Notes: generated by a model from the letters alone, not told the origin. A stretch of 21,346 nt of DNA from Bacteroidia bacterium (GCA_023277325.1 JALRIQ010000337.1:1-21346); one strand, 5' to 3'; shown: positions 7,631 to 14,099, counted from the stretch's first letter. A program made the numbers and translations.

Positions 7631-8106
7631 ACTGCATTGGCAGCATCCCGGTACTTATTCCGGATGATGTCCAAAATCTCATTAAAACGAGCCAATTCTT
7701 TGTCTGAGACACATTCGAGTACCGACTCCATTGATTCGAAAGGCACATCTATATCATCCAGAATTTGCAGTCCTGCTTTGGTAATATTGATATCCACCTG
7801 CCTTCTATCCTCTTTGCAAGGTTTACGTGTCAACAAACCTTTTGCCTCCAGTTTATCAACTAGCCGGCTTGCATTCGACATTTTATCCAACATACGTTCC
7901 TGGATGCTTAACACGGAACAAGGCTTTGGGTGAGTTCCTCTCAGGATGCGCAGGACATTATATTGTTCTGGAGAAAGGTCGAATTTTTTAAAAAATCGGT
8001 TATTCGACGCATACAACGTATTGGCAGTCAGCAGAATGTTGAGCATTGCTTTTTGGTGTTCGCTTTTGAACTTAGTTTGTTTAATCTCTTCGCCTAAACT
8101 TAACAT
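7627..8106 (-). CDS. MarR-family winged-helix transcriptional regulator
   Basis: A 159-residue DNA-binding protein starting at the ATG at 8106 (MLSLGEEIKQTKF). The frame is open 20 codons further upstream, but those residues (Cys- and Asn-rich) look non-coding and would overlap the regulatory repeats. Helix 1-2 precede LSPEQYNVLRILRGTHPKPCSVLSIQERM, then the recognition region DKMSNASRLVDKLEAKGLLTRK and the wing with KEDRRQVDINITKAGLQIL. This is the usual MarR order, with the DRR of the wing intact. MarR proteins bind palindromic operators as dimers and often repress themselves or neighbours, released by ligands or oxidants; cysteines are present but no redox role can be claimed. A direct repeat upstream is a candidate operator. 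The target genes are unknown. Confidence 0.88.
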   Translation of the reverse strand: MLSLGEEIKQTKFKSEHQKAMLNILLTANTLYASNNRFFKKFDLSPEQYNVLRILRGTHPKPCSVLSIQERMLDKMSNASRLVDKLEAKGLLTRKPCKEDRRQVDINITKAGLQILDDIDVPFESMESVLECVSDKELARFNEILDIIRNKYRDAANAV

Positions 8107-8115
8107 AGTGTAGAT

Positions 8116-8139
8116 ACAATTAATGTAACAACAATTAAT
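8116..8139 (-). promoter_or_regulatory. Direct repeat ACAATTAAT x2, candidate operator upstream of marR
   Basis: ACAATTAAT occurs at 8116-8124 and again at 8131-8139, a 15-base period, 10-33 bases upstream of the marR ATG. Each copy contains the self-complementary core ATTAAT/AATT. The position suits autoregulation, but no TAnnTTTG box is clear here, and AT-rich repeats can arise by chance. Confidence 0.35.
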
Positions 8140-8205
8140 ACGCTGACTTGTTTTTCTTCCTGCCAATATACGAAAGGAGTCCTAAGTTTTTAAAAATCAG
8201 AAAGA

Positions 8206-9426
8206 TTATACACCCAGCATGAGGCGGATAGGGTCTTCGAGAAGCTGTTTAACCTTCACGAGGAAGCTAACACTTTCTCTACCATCGATGATTCTGTGGT
8301 CGTAAGAAAGGGCGATGTACATCATTGGACGAGCCACGATTTCGCCATTTACAACAACCGGACGCTCAACGATATTGTGCATTCCAAGAATAGCGGATTG
8401 GGGAGGGTTGATGATCGGTGTAGACATCATAGAACCGAAAACACCACCGTTGGTAATGGTGAATGTTCCACCAGACATCTCTTCGATGCTGAGCTTATTG
8501 TTACGGGCTTTACCGGCTAAACGAGAAACTTCTTTTTCGATATCAGCCAGGCTAAGGCTTTCTGCATTACGGATTACAGGTACAACCAATCCTTTTGGTG
8601 CAGAAACAGCAATAGAAATATCGCAATAGTCGTGGTATTCAACGTTCTCACCATTGATATAAGAATTCACAGAAGGATATTCTTTCAAGGCTTCACAAAC
8701 CGCTTTTGTAAAGAAGGACATGAATCCGAGTCCAATTTCATGCTTCTCTTTGAAGGCATCTTTGTACTTTTTACGGATATCCATAATTGGCTTCATGTCC
8801 ACTTCGTTGAAGGTGGTTAACATGGCCGTTTCATTCTTGGCAGCAACCAGACGTTTAGCGACAGTCTTGCGAAGGTTGCTCATTTTTTCTGAATGCATTT
8901 CGCGGCTAAAGAAAGCTGGCGCAGAAGATTCGGATGATGTACTTTCTGCAGTTTGTGCTGCAGGAGCTTTTGCATTCATCGCATCTTCTTTGGTGATACG
9001 TCCATCTTTTCCGCTTCCATTCACATTAGAAGCATCGATGCCTTTTTCGCTAAGAATTTTTTGAGCCGCTGGAGAAGGAGTTCCGCTAGCATAGTTGCTA
9101 TTTGAACTTGTCTCTGACTTTGCAACAGGCGCTGTGTCTTTATTAGCAGGACTTTCTTTTGCAGCAGGTGCTGATGCAGCAGGTGCGCTTGCATCCGTAT
9201 CAATACTACAGATTACTGATCCGATTTCGATCGTATCGCCTTCTGCAGCCATGGTTTTCAAGATTCCGGCAGCCTCTGCATTGAGTTCAAAGGTTGCTTT
9301 ATCGGATTCGAGTTCACAAATCACTTCATCCATCTCTACATAGTCGCCATCAGATTTTAACCACTGAGCAACGGTAACTTCGGTAATGGATTCTCCTACA
9401 GTCGGAACTTTGATTTCTAAAGCCAT
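8206..9426 (-). CDS. odhB: 2-oxoglutarate dehydrogenase E2, dihydrolipoyl succinyltransferase
   Basis: This is the E2 core of the 2-oxoglutarate dehydrogenase complex, moving the succinyl group from lipoyllysine to CoA in the TCA cycle. The 406 residues show an N-terminal lipoyl domain (1-78) with modified lysine K43 in [11 protein letters not shown], an Ala/Pro/Ser-rich flexible linker, a peripheral-subunit-binding domain around [13 protein letters not shown]...[12 protein letters not shown], and the catalytic domain with [11 protein letters not shown] and the active-site motif HRIIDG (H377, D381). The PTVGESI start and [12 protein letters not shown] favour the succinyl rather than the acetyl enzyme. 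The E1 gene, commonly next door, is not adjacent here. The ATG at 9426 follows a plausible -7 box (9444-9451). Confidence 0.93.
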   Translation of the reverse strand: MALEIKVPTVGESITEVTVAQWLKSDGDYVEMDEVICELESDKATFELNAEAAGILKTMAAEGDTIEIGSVICSIDTDASAPAASAPAAKESPANKDTAPVAKSETSSNSNYASGTPSPAAQKILSEKGIDASNVNGSGKDGRITKEDAMNAKAPAAQTAESTSSESSAPAFFSREMHSEKMSNLRKTVAKRLVAAKNETAMLTTFNEVDMKPIMDIRKKYKDAFKEKHEIGLGFMSFFTKAVCEALKEYPSVNSYINGENVEYHDYCDISIAVSAPKGLVVPVIRNAESLSLADIEKEVSRLAGKARNNKLSIEEMSGGTFTITNGGVFGSMMSTPIINPPQSAILGMHNIVERPVVVNGEIVARPMMYIALSYDHRIIDGRESVSFLVKVKQLLEDPIRLMLGV

Positions 9427-9443
9427 GGATAAAAAGGTTTCCG

Positions 9444-9451
9444 CAAAAATA
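9444..9451 (-). promoter_or_regulatory. -7 promoter box (TATTTTTG) for odhB
   Basis: On the minus strand TATTTTTG fits TAnnTTTG and lies 17 bases upstream of the odhB ATG, implying a leader of about ten bases. A -33 element is not obvious. Confidence 0.45.
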
Positions 9452-9495
9452 ATATTCCTGAGGAGAAATCGACTATCATATCCTGCATTTAAGGC

Positions 9496-10956
9496 TTAAA
9501 AATCAAGGTTCCGTGTAAGTTTCAGTTGCAGTCCCCATTGATGTTGGTATTGCTGAACGTATTGGGTAAATCGAATATTGGATTGAATAGAATAGCTAAA
9601 GCTAGGCATTACCTGCAAGGCAAAATATTCATTAAAGTGGTAATTGATTCCAAGCCCTCCTTGAATCTGAAAGGTACTCCGTATTCCAGGATAGTTCTCC
9701 GGACCATCAAGACGGATAATACCAATATTGTCGATGTCGGCCATGTAAACCGAGGCTGAACGCACCCAGCGGTAACTCATGCCCACACTGGCTTGTACCG
9801 ATATTTTATCGTTGAGCTTATGGTGGTAGTTGATATACAGAGGAATTTCTCTAGCAAAGTATTTGTTGCTTGCTGTGGCTGTATTTCCAGGTAAGATGGA
9901 GTCGTTCACAAAAATGTATTGTCCGCCTACAGCATTGGAACCTCCTTCAGGAAAGTGTTGCGGTCCTCGAATCGAATCATCAAAGACATTTTGCACATTA
10001 AATGCCAGGTTTTGGGTGGTCTGTAGCATGGAAATCCCTGTACTGAAACTCCAGTGTTCAAAAGGCTTGTAGTCAACCCAGATGCTCTGACTAAAAGCGG
10101 AACCTCCTTGCTCCATTGCTTCTCTCAAATCTCTGTTTCGGGCAACCATGCCTTGTTTTTCGATATAGGTATTGCCCGGGTTTTTAGGCATTTTCTGGAT
10201 GAACAGAGATTGGTATGCACCTGCACCAATTCCAAATGACCAAGGGTGAGGGTGAGGTTGAGGTTGAGAATTAGGTTGAGAATTAGGTTGAGTCCCGATA
10301 GCTATCGGGAGAGGTTCAGGATTGGATTCGTTTGCTTGAGTTGGAGTTTCTATTGTGCTTTCTGAGTTTTCAGGTTCCTCAGGTGCTTCAACCACTAACT
10401 CCTCTTTTCTCTCTAAAGGTGCAGTAGGGTCAATAACTTCTTTTGCTTCAGCGAATTCCTTACTTGGCTTATGCGGGTTCTCTGCTTGTTGAGGAACTGG
10501 CTCTATTGGTTTTTTGCCAGGCTCATTCTTGAGAGAATTAGAACCGGTTTTTAAAGTGCCTTTATTTCTTGGTTCGAAGTATAGGGTGGGGTTTTCTGTT
10601 TCTGGCTCGACGGCATTAGTTACCTCGCCTGGCTCTGTCATTTCCAACTGATTATTGATTGGCGCTTCTTCTGTATTGGATGACGCAGATACATTCGGTT
10701 CTTTATCCATCACATCAACCTGTGCAGTTGGATTTTGCGTTGCTTGATCAACGAGATTGTCTGTTTGAATCAAGTTGATTCCAATGATTCCAAGAATAAG
10801 GCATGCTCCCGCTACGGCAAACCAAATCCATAATGCCTTGCGCTTGTTTTTCTCTGTTGGGAGTGTGCTTGCAATTTGCTCCCAGCGATCATTATGAGCT
10901 GGCGCAAAATCAGCTAGTTTTTTGCGGAAAATATCTTCCATATCATGCTCTGGCAT
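9496..10956 (-). CDS. Putative dual-membrane-spanning anti-sigma factor with outer-membrane beta-barrel
   Basis: A 486-residue protein with four parts. Residues 1-38 are a polar cytoplasmic segment (MEDIFRKKLADFAPAHNDRWEQIAS), like those of Bacteroidota anti-sigma proteins. Residues 41-63 form one hydrophobic helix (WIWFAVAGACLILGIIGINL). About 64-238 is a Glu/Pro/Asn-rich unstructured linker. Residues 240-486 are a beta-barrel-like domain ending in KLTRNLDF, with a terminal Phe. With no signal peptide, the single helix would sit in the inner membrane and the barrel in the outer membrane, so one chain could cross both. Proteins of this design, paired with ECF sigma factors, have been described as dual-membrane-spanning anti-sigma factors in Bacteroides. 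It directly follows the sigma gene, overlapping it by 14 bases; an alternative ATG at 10941 would leave a one-base gap. Its sigma-binding role is inferred from context. Confidence 0.72.
   Translation of the reverse strand: MPEHDMEDIFRKKLADFAPAHNDRWEQIASTLPTEKNKRKALWIWFAVAGACLILGIIGINLIQTDNLVDQATQNPTAQVDVMDKEPNVSASSNTEEAPINNQLEMTEPGEVTNAVEPETENPTLYFEPRNKGTLKTGSNSLKNEPGKKPIEPVPQQAENPHKPSKEFAEAKEVIDPTAPLERKEELVVEAPEEPENSESTIETPTQANESNPEPLPIAIGTQPNSQPNSQPQPHPHPWSFGIGAGAYQSLFIQKMPKNPGNTYIEKQGMVARNRDLREAMEQGGSAFSQSIWVDYKPFEHWSFSTGISMLQTTQNLAFNVQNVFDDSIRGPQHFPEGGSNAVGGQYIFVNDSILPGNTATASNKYFAREIPLYINYHHKLNDKISVQASVGMSYRWVRSASVYMADIDNIGIIRLDGPENYPGIRSTFQIQGGLGINYHFNEYFALQVMPSFSYSIQSNIRFTQYVQQYQHQWGLQLKLTRNLDF
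10245..10292 (-). repeat. Hexamer repeat array in the anti-sigma linker
   Basis: Eight consecutive hexamers read on the plus strand as GGTGAG x2, GTTGAG x2, AATTAG, GTTGAG, AATTAG, GTTGAG. On the coding strand they encode QPNSQPNSQPQPHPHP. The pattern is typical of replication slippage in a disordered linker. The array ends exactly where the 18-bp palindrome begins. Confidence 0.85.
10293..10310. repeat. Perfect 18-bp palindrome inside the coding sequence
   Basis: TCCCGATAGCTATCGGGA is identical to its reverse complement. It lies in frame in the anti-sigma linker, encoding roughly LPIAIGT (residues 216-222), unlike the surrounding Pro/Gln/Asn-rich sequence. It has no U-tract, so it is not a terminator. 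It may be a copy of a dispersed palindromic repeat; only this one copy is in the window. Confidence 0.85.
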
Positions 10957-11527
10957 TGGAATCCTCCTTTCTAATGTCTAATTGTTCGGCCAACATTTTA
11001 ACCAAATGTCCTTTAGCCCGTGAAAACTGTGATTTACTAGTACCTTCTGAAATTCCCATCAACTCGGCAATGTCTTTATGGGTATAGCCTTCTACTGCAA
11101 AGAGGTTAAAAACCATGCGGTAGCCTTCCGGAAGTTGATTGATTAATCGGGTAATTTCTTCGGCACTTAATTTTTGGATGGAACTGGAATCATAACTCGA
11201 TTCATAGGTCCCTTCATAGGAATCAATAAATACCAAACGCTTGTTTTTTCTGTAAACTTCGATGGCATAATTGATACTGACCCGTTTGATCCACGCTTCG
11301 AAAGAGCCTCCTGGTTTATACTGGTTGATTTTGGTGAAGAGCTTGATGAAGATCTCTTGCATGGTATCCTCAGCTTCCATATCAGAATTCGCATAGCGCA
11401 AGCATATCCCATAAATTTTGCGGGAATACTTTCGATAGAGCGCTTCTTGATACTGGCGTTTGTTTTCCTTACATCCTTTGATGAGCTCCTCTTCCGTCAT
11501 ACCGATATAAAATCCTGGTCTTGGCAT
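10943..11527 (-). CDS. ECF-type RNA polymerase sigma factor
   Basis: A 194-residue sigma-70-family protein with only regions 2 and 4. Region 2 spans about 25-90: YRKYSRKIYGICLRYANS, DMEAEDTMQEIFIKLF, and the -10-reading stretch GGSFEAWIKRVSINYAIEVYRK. Region 4 spans about 130-185: LPEGYRMVFNLFAVEGYTHKDIAELMGISEGTSKSQFSRAKGHLVKML, with a clear helix-turn-helix. The start could be the ATG at 11527 or at 11503 (MTEEELIKGCKEN), the more family-like N-terminus. It overlaps the downstream anti-sigma/barrel gene by up to 14 bases, so the pair is cotranscribed. A TGCAACC element upstream suggests autoregulation. The signal and regulon are unknown. Confidence 0.93.
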   Translation of the reverse strand: MPRPGFYIGMTEEELIKGCKENKRQYQEALYRKYSRKIYGICLRYANSDMEAEDTMQEIFIKLFTKINQYKPGGSFEAWIKRVSINYAIEVYRKNKRLVFIDSYEGTYESSYDSSSIQKLSAEEITRLINQLPEGYRMVFNLFAVEGYTHKDIAELMGISEGTSKSQFSRAKGHLVKMLAEQLDIRKEDSNARA

Positions 11528-11537
11528 CCTTGTCCTT

Positions 11538-11567
11538 CAAACGAGGACGGTCGCTAATTTGGTTGCA
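11538..11567 (-). promoter_or_regulatory. Candidate ECF-type autoregulatory promoter of the sigma gene
   Basis: On the minus strand TGCAACC (11567-11561), carrying the AAC core of ECF -35 elements, is followed after 17 bases by CGTTTG (11543-11538), which could act as the -10. An alternative CGTCCTC at 11549-11543 is closer than ECF spacing normally allows. The sigma ATG lies 10 bases downstream. GTCCT and AGGAC also form a small inverted repeat here. Confidence 0.35.
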
Positions 11568-11573
11568 TGTCAC

Positions 11574-11735
11574 CTAAAACAAAAAATCCCCGCCATAGGC
11601 AGGGATTTCAAGGTAGTTATATTTTAAGTTTTCGTCACTTCGAATTTTTTTGGTGAAGTAAAGAAAGCTCAGTATCACTATCAGGTTCACTATTGCGAGA
11701 ATAATGAACATGTATATTTTTTTCTTGGACTTCAT
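11574..11735 (-). CDS. Small single-helix membrane protein (53 aa) downstream of paaA
   Basis: The ATG at 11735-11733 shares one base with the paaA stop codon (TAATG), a typical coupled start. The 53 codons encode a basic N-terminus (MKSKKKIY), one hydrophobic helix (about 9-28, MFIILAIVNLIVILSFLYF), then KKIRSDENLKYN and a short C-terminal tail. The positive-inside rule places the N-terminus in the cytoplasm. No family is recognised and no function is proposed. The final ~11 codons lie inside a strong terminator hairpin, and the TAG stop (11576-11574) comes after its T-run, so many transcripts may end before the stop codon. The coupled start and clean amphipathic layout argue that it is real; shortness and the terminator overlap argue for caution. 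Confidence 0.55.
   Translation of the reverse strand: MKSKKKIYMFIILAIVNLIVILSFLYFTKKIRSDENLKYNYLEIPAYGGDFLF
11577..11608 (-). terminator. Rho-independent terminator of the tetR-paaA operon
   Basis: On the minus strand AAATCCCTGCC (11608-11598) pairs over 11 positions, with one G-U, to GGCGGGGATTT (11594-11584) across a TAT loop. T-runs at 11586-11581 and 11579-11576 follow, broken by a single G. It overlaps the 3' codons of the small membrane protein. Confidence 0.85.
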
Positions 11736-12721
11736 TAAGCAAGAGGTTGCACGTAGCGCGCTTCACGATTCATGAGTGCTTCACGTACCCAACGTCCTCT
11801 TTCTTCTGCCATTCTGCGAACTGCCAAGCGCTCTTTATTCAACGGTCCGTCGCCATTGATAACGCGTTTGAATTCATCCCAGTCTGGTTCAGTGTACTCC
11901 CAAAGTCCGGTTTCTGCATTTTTCTTCAAATTCGGATCAGGTAATTCAAGACCTAAATCCCAAATTTTTGGAACATACATATTGAGGAACTGTTGACGCA
12001 TATCGTCGTTCGTTGCCATTTTTACCTTCCATTTCATCAATTTCTCGGTATGAACCGACATTTTATCTGGGGGTCCAAAGAAATGCATGATTGGAGGCCA
12101 CCAGCGAGTGAGGGCAGCCTGAACCATTTCACGTTGTACTTTGGTTCCAGTTGCAAGGTATACCACGTTATCGTGTCCATATTTTAGGTGAAATGACTCT
12201 TCCGCACAAATCCGCTCTAAGGCACGGCAGTAAGGACCATAAGAACCTTTAGAGTTCGCAACTTGGTTTACAATCGCACCAGCATCAATCAGCCAGGCGA
12301 TAACAGCTGTATCTCCCCAAGTGAATGCAGGGTAGTTGAATACGTTAGAATATTTCGATTTACCGCTGATCAAATCATTGATCATGGCTTCACGTGATTT
12401 ACCGAGAGTTTCAGCAGCACTGTAAAGCAATTGGGCATGACCGATTTCGTCTTGCACCTTAGCCATAAGCGCTAATTTTCTGCGAAATCCAGGAGCACGT
12501 GTAATCCATGTTCCTTCTGGCAATGCACCAATAATTTCGGAGTGAGCGTGTTGCTCTATCATACGCACCAATTGCTTGCGGTAATCATGAGGCATCCAAT
12601 CTTTGGGCTCAATTTTATCACCTGCGGCAATGCGCGCTTCGAATTCCTCCAATTTTTTTGGATCGTCGATTACTTCGCTTTCCGGTTTTGCATCCGGATC
12701 AATGTAGGCGTTTCCGTACAT
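11735..12721 (-). CDS. paaA: 1,2-phenylacetyl-CoA epoxidase, catalytic subunit PaaA
   Basis: PaaA is the di-iron catalytic subunit of the multicomponent monooxygenase that epoxidises the ring of phenylacetyl-CoA, the key step of aerobic phenylacetate breakdown. The 328 residues show the expected metal-ligand motifs: KVQDEIGHAQLLY (E92, H95), the WLIDAGAIVNQ helix and ICAEESFHLKYGHDNV (E175, H178 of a second ExxH). They also show WWPPIMHFFGPPDK and the end region RVINGDGPLNKERLAVRRMAEERGRWVREA. Length and motifs fit PaaA. It lies 10 bases after a tetR gene and is followed by a one-base-overlapping small membrane protein and a terminator. The usual partners paaB, paaC, paaD and paaE do not follow, so the complex must be completed from elsewhere or the gene is an orphan. 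Confidence 0.95.
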   Translation of the reverse strand: MYGNAYIDPDAKPESEVIDDPKKLEEFEARIAAGDKIEPKDWMPHDYRKQLVRMIEQHAHSEIIGALPEGTWITRAPGFRRKLALMAKVQDEIGHAQLLYSAAETLGKSREAMINDLISGKSKYSNVFNYPAFTWGDTAVIAWLIDAGAIVNQVANSKGSYGPYCRALERICAEESFHLKYGHDNVVYLATGTKVQREMVQAALTRWWPPIMHFFGPPDKMSVHTEKLMKWKVKMATNDDMRQQFLNMYVPKIWDLGLELPDPNLKKNAETGLWEYTEPDWDEFKRVINGDGPLNKERLAVRRMAEERGRWVREALMNREARYVQPLA

Positions 12722-12731
12722 GATGGTATGT

Positions 12732-13322
12732 TTAAAAAGGTTGTTTTTTTGTTAATCCTGTCAGCATGAAATCACACAATTTGGTAGCGACTTCTTCTGG
12801 GTTCATTTTGCCTTCTGGTTTATACCATTCTACGATCCAATTGACAGAAGAAAGGATATTCAGTGCGGCAAACTTCTTATCTACTTCTTGAAACACATTT
12901 TCATCCATTCCTGTTTGCAAAATGTTTTCAATTCCATCCTCATATTGATCACGGAGCAGCATAAAAGCTTTAAGATGATCGTCATTCAGGTGGCGCCATT
13001 CGCGCAAAAACACGTTGGCTTCGGGTAGCTTTTCTGTTAGAATTTCGACATGGCTTTTAACAGCCATTCTTAATTTTTCTTCTCCATTGAAGTAAATATC
13101 ATTTACCTCTTCTATCGAATCGATGAAACGATCCGCAATGGAAAAACAGATAGCATGCAAGATTTCTTCTTTGGAGGAGATATGATTATAAAGGCTGGCA
13201 GCCTCCATTTTCATGTGCTCGGCAATGTCACGCATAGAAGCTGCCGCATAGCCTTTCTTGCTGAATAACGCAGCAGCTACATGAACAATTTCTTCTTTTC
13301 TATTTGCAAATCGAGTTGTCAC
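12732..13322 (-). CDS. TetR/AcrR-family regulator, probable regulator of paaA
   Basis: A 196-residue TetR-family regulator. The N-terminal helix-turn-helix reads IVHVAAALFSKKGYAAASMRDIAEHMKMEAASLYNHISSKEEIL (about 12-55), followed by an all-helical ligand/dimer domain. The start is a GTG at 13322 (MTTRFANRKEE); no better ATG precedes the conserved HTH. It is first in an operon with paaA, 10 bases apart. A 16-bp palindrome sits directly between its -7 box and start codon, the normal position for autorepression. TetR regulators beside phenylacetate genes, such as PaaR in other bacteria, respond to phenylacetyl-CoA; the same inducer here is inference from context. Confidence 0.9.
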   Translation of the reverse strand: MTTRFANRKEEIVHVAAALFSKKGYAAASMRDIAEHMKMEAASLYNHISSKEEILHAICFSIADRFIDSIEEVNDIYFNGEEKLRMAVKSHVEILTEKLPEANVFLREWRHLNDDHLKAFMLLRDQYEDGIENILQTGMDENVFQEVDKKFAALNILSSVNWIVEWYKPEGKMNPEEVATKLCDFMLTGLTKKQPF

Positions 13323-13323
13323 A

Positions 13324-13339
13324 ACTAACAGATGTTAGT
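13324..13339. promoter_or_regulatory. Palindromic operator for the TetR regulator
   Basis: ACTAACA-GA-TGTTAGT is a 16-bp inverted repeat with seven-base arms. It begins one base after the TACCTTTG box and ends one base before the GTG start, covering the expected transcription start. Binding there would block initiation of tetR-paaA. Confidence 0.65.
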
Positions 13340-13371
13340 CAAAGGTAAAGGATGCAAGTGAAAAATGCAAA
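13340..13371 (-). promoter_or_regulatory. Bacteroidota promoter of the tetR-paaA operon
   Basis: On the minus strand TTTG (13371-13368), a 20-base spacer and TACCTTTG (13347-13340) match the Bacteroidota consensus TTTG-N19/21-TAnnTTTG. The -33 element begins immediately after the stop codon of the upstream methylase gene. This is the most complete promoter in the window. Confidence 0.7.
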
Positions 13372-14061
13372 TTACCGCGCGTAGACCAGAAATACTGCGG
13401 GTCGTTTGTGAAAATCATGCTTTTCATTTTTCCAATCGCGTACAGCTTTGCTTACAATTTCCTCCTTCTCGGCTTGAAGATCGCAGGCAACACAGAGGCG
13501 GGTATTAGGATGCAATGTTTCAATGAGTCGTTCGAGTAATTTATTGTTACGGTATGGCGTTTCAATGAAAATTTGCGTCATGTTCCTTTGTCCGGATTCT
13601 TGTTCTAGTCCCCGTATTATACGAATTTGATCCTGGTCTTTGATAGGGAGATAACCATGAAATGCAAAGGATTGTCCGTTAAATCCCGAAGCCATTAGGG
13701 CTAGTAAAAGAGAAGAAGGGCCGACGAGGGGCTTCACACGAAACCCTAAGTTGTGGGCGCGTTCAGCAATAAGTGAACCCGGATCGGCCACGCATGGTAC
13801 TCCTGCATCGGAAAGCAAGCCAACATCCGCCTTGGCATTCATCGCTTTTTGCAGGAAAGGTTGAACAGCAGCTTTATCCAGGTCATTTTTATTGATTTCT
13901 AAAAATTGACAAGCATCGATATCTAAATCGCGAAAATTCCATTTGAGGAAGCGTCTTGCCTCACGGAGGTTTTCCACTACGAAATAGCGCAATGAAGCAA
14001 TATCTTCAGGTAACTTAAAGGGTTCTGCAATGGGACTCGGTATCAGGTGAAGCGTTGGCAT
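13372..14061 (-). CDS. RsmI-like SAM-dependent methyltransferase (tetrapyrrole-methylase fold), short form
   Basis: A 229-residue cytosolic protein of the tetrapyrrole/diphthine methylase fold related to RsmI, which 2'-O-methylates C1402 of 16S rRNA. It has LHLIPSPIAE at the N-terminus where RsmI has a TPIGN motif, the SAM-binding LLSDAGVPCVADPGSLI (about 80-96), VGPSSLLLALMASGFNG, AFHGYLP, and FIETPYRNNKLLERL with LCVACDLQAEKEEI. It is shorter than typical RsmI (about 280 residues) and lacks the AEDTR-type segment after the first strand, carrying VENLREARRFLKW instead. This short form is common in Bacteroidota and may be a paralogue with another substrate, so I give no symbol. The ATG at 14061 lies just beyond the terminator of the upstream gene. 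Confidence 0.8.
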   Translation of the reverse strand: MPTLHLIPSPIAEPFKLPEDIASLRYFVVENLREARRFLKWNFRDLDIDACQFLEINKNDLDKAAVQPFLQKAMNAKADVGLLSDAGVPCVADPGSLIAERAHNLGFRVKPLVGPSSLLLALMASGFNGQSFAFHGYLPIKDQDQIRIIRGLEQESGQRNMTQIFIETPYRNNKLLERLIETLHPNTRLCVACDLQAEKEEIVSKAVRDWKNEKHDFHKRPAVFLVYAR

Positions 14062-14071
14062 GGTGCAAAAT

Positions 14072-14099
14072 AAAAAAAGCGTCGGGATACGACGCTTTT
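14072..14099 (-). terminator. Rho-independent terminator of the LamG-domain gene
   Basis: GCGTCG (14079-14084) and CGACGC (14090-14095) form a perfect six-pair stem around a five-base loop, extended by flanking A/T pairs. Read on the minus strand it is followed by seven T (14078-14072). Confidence 0.88.

Noticed and set aside
8107..8166. Twenty extra N-terminal codons for the MarR regulator
   Set aside because: They cover the repeat region, are Cys/Asn-rich and unlike MarR N-termini; the ATG at 8106 fits better.
8720..9064. 114-codon plus-strand frame opposite odhB
   Set aside because: Shadow of the E2 gene, including its Ala/Pro-rich linker; no independent evidence.
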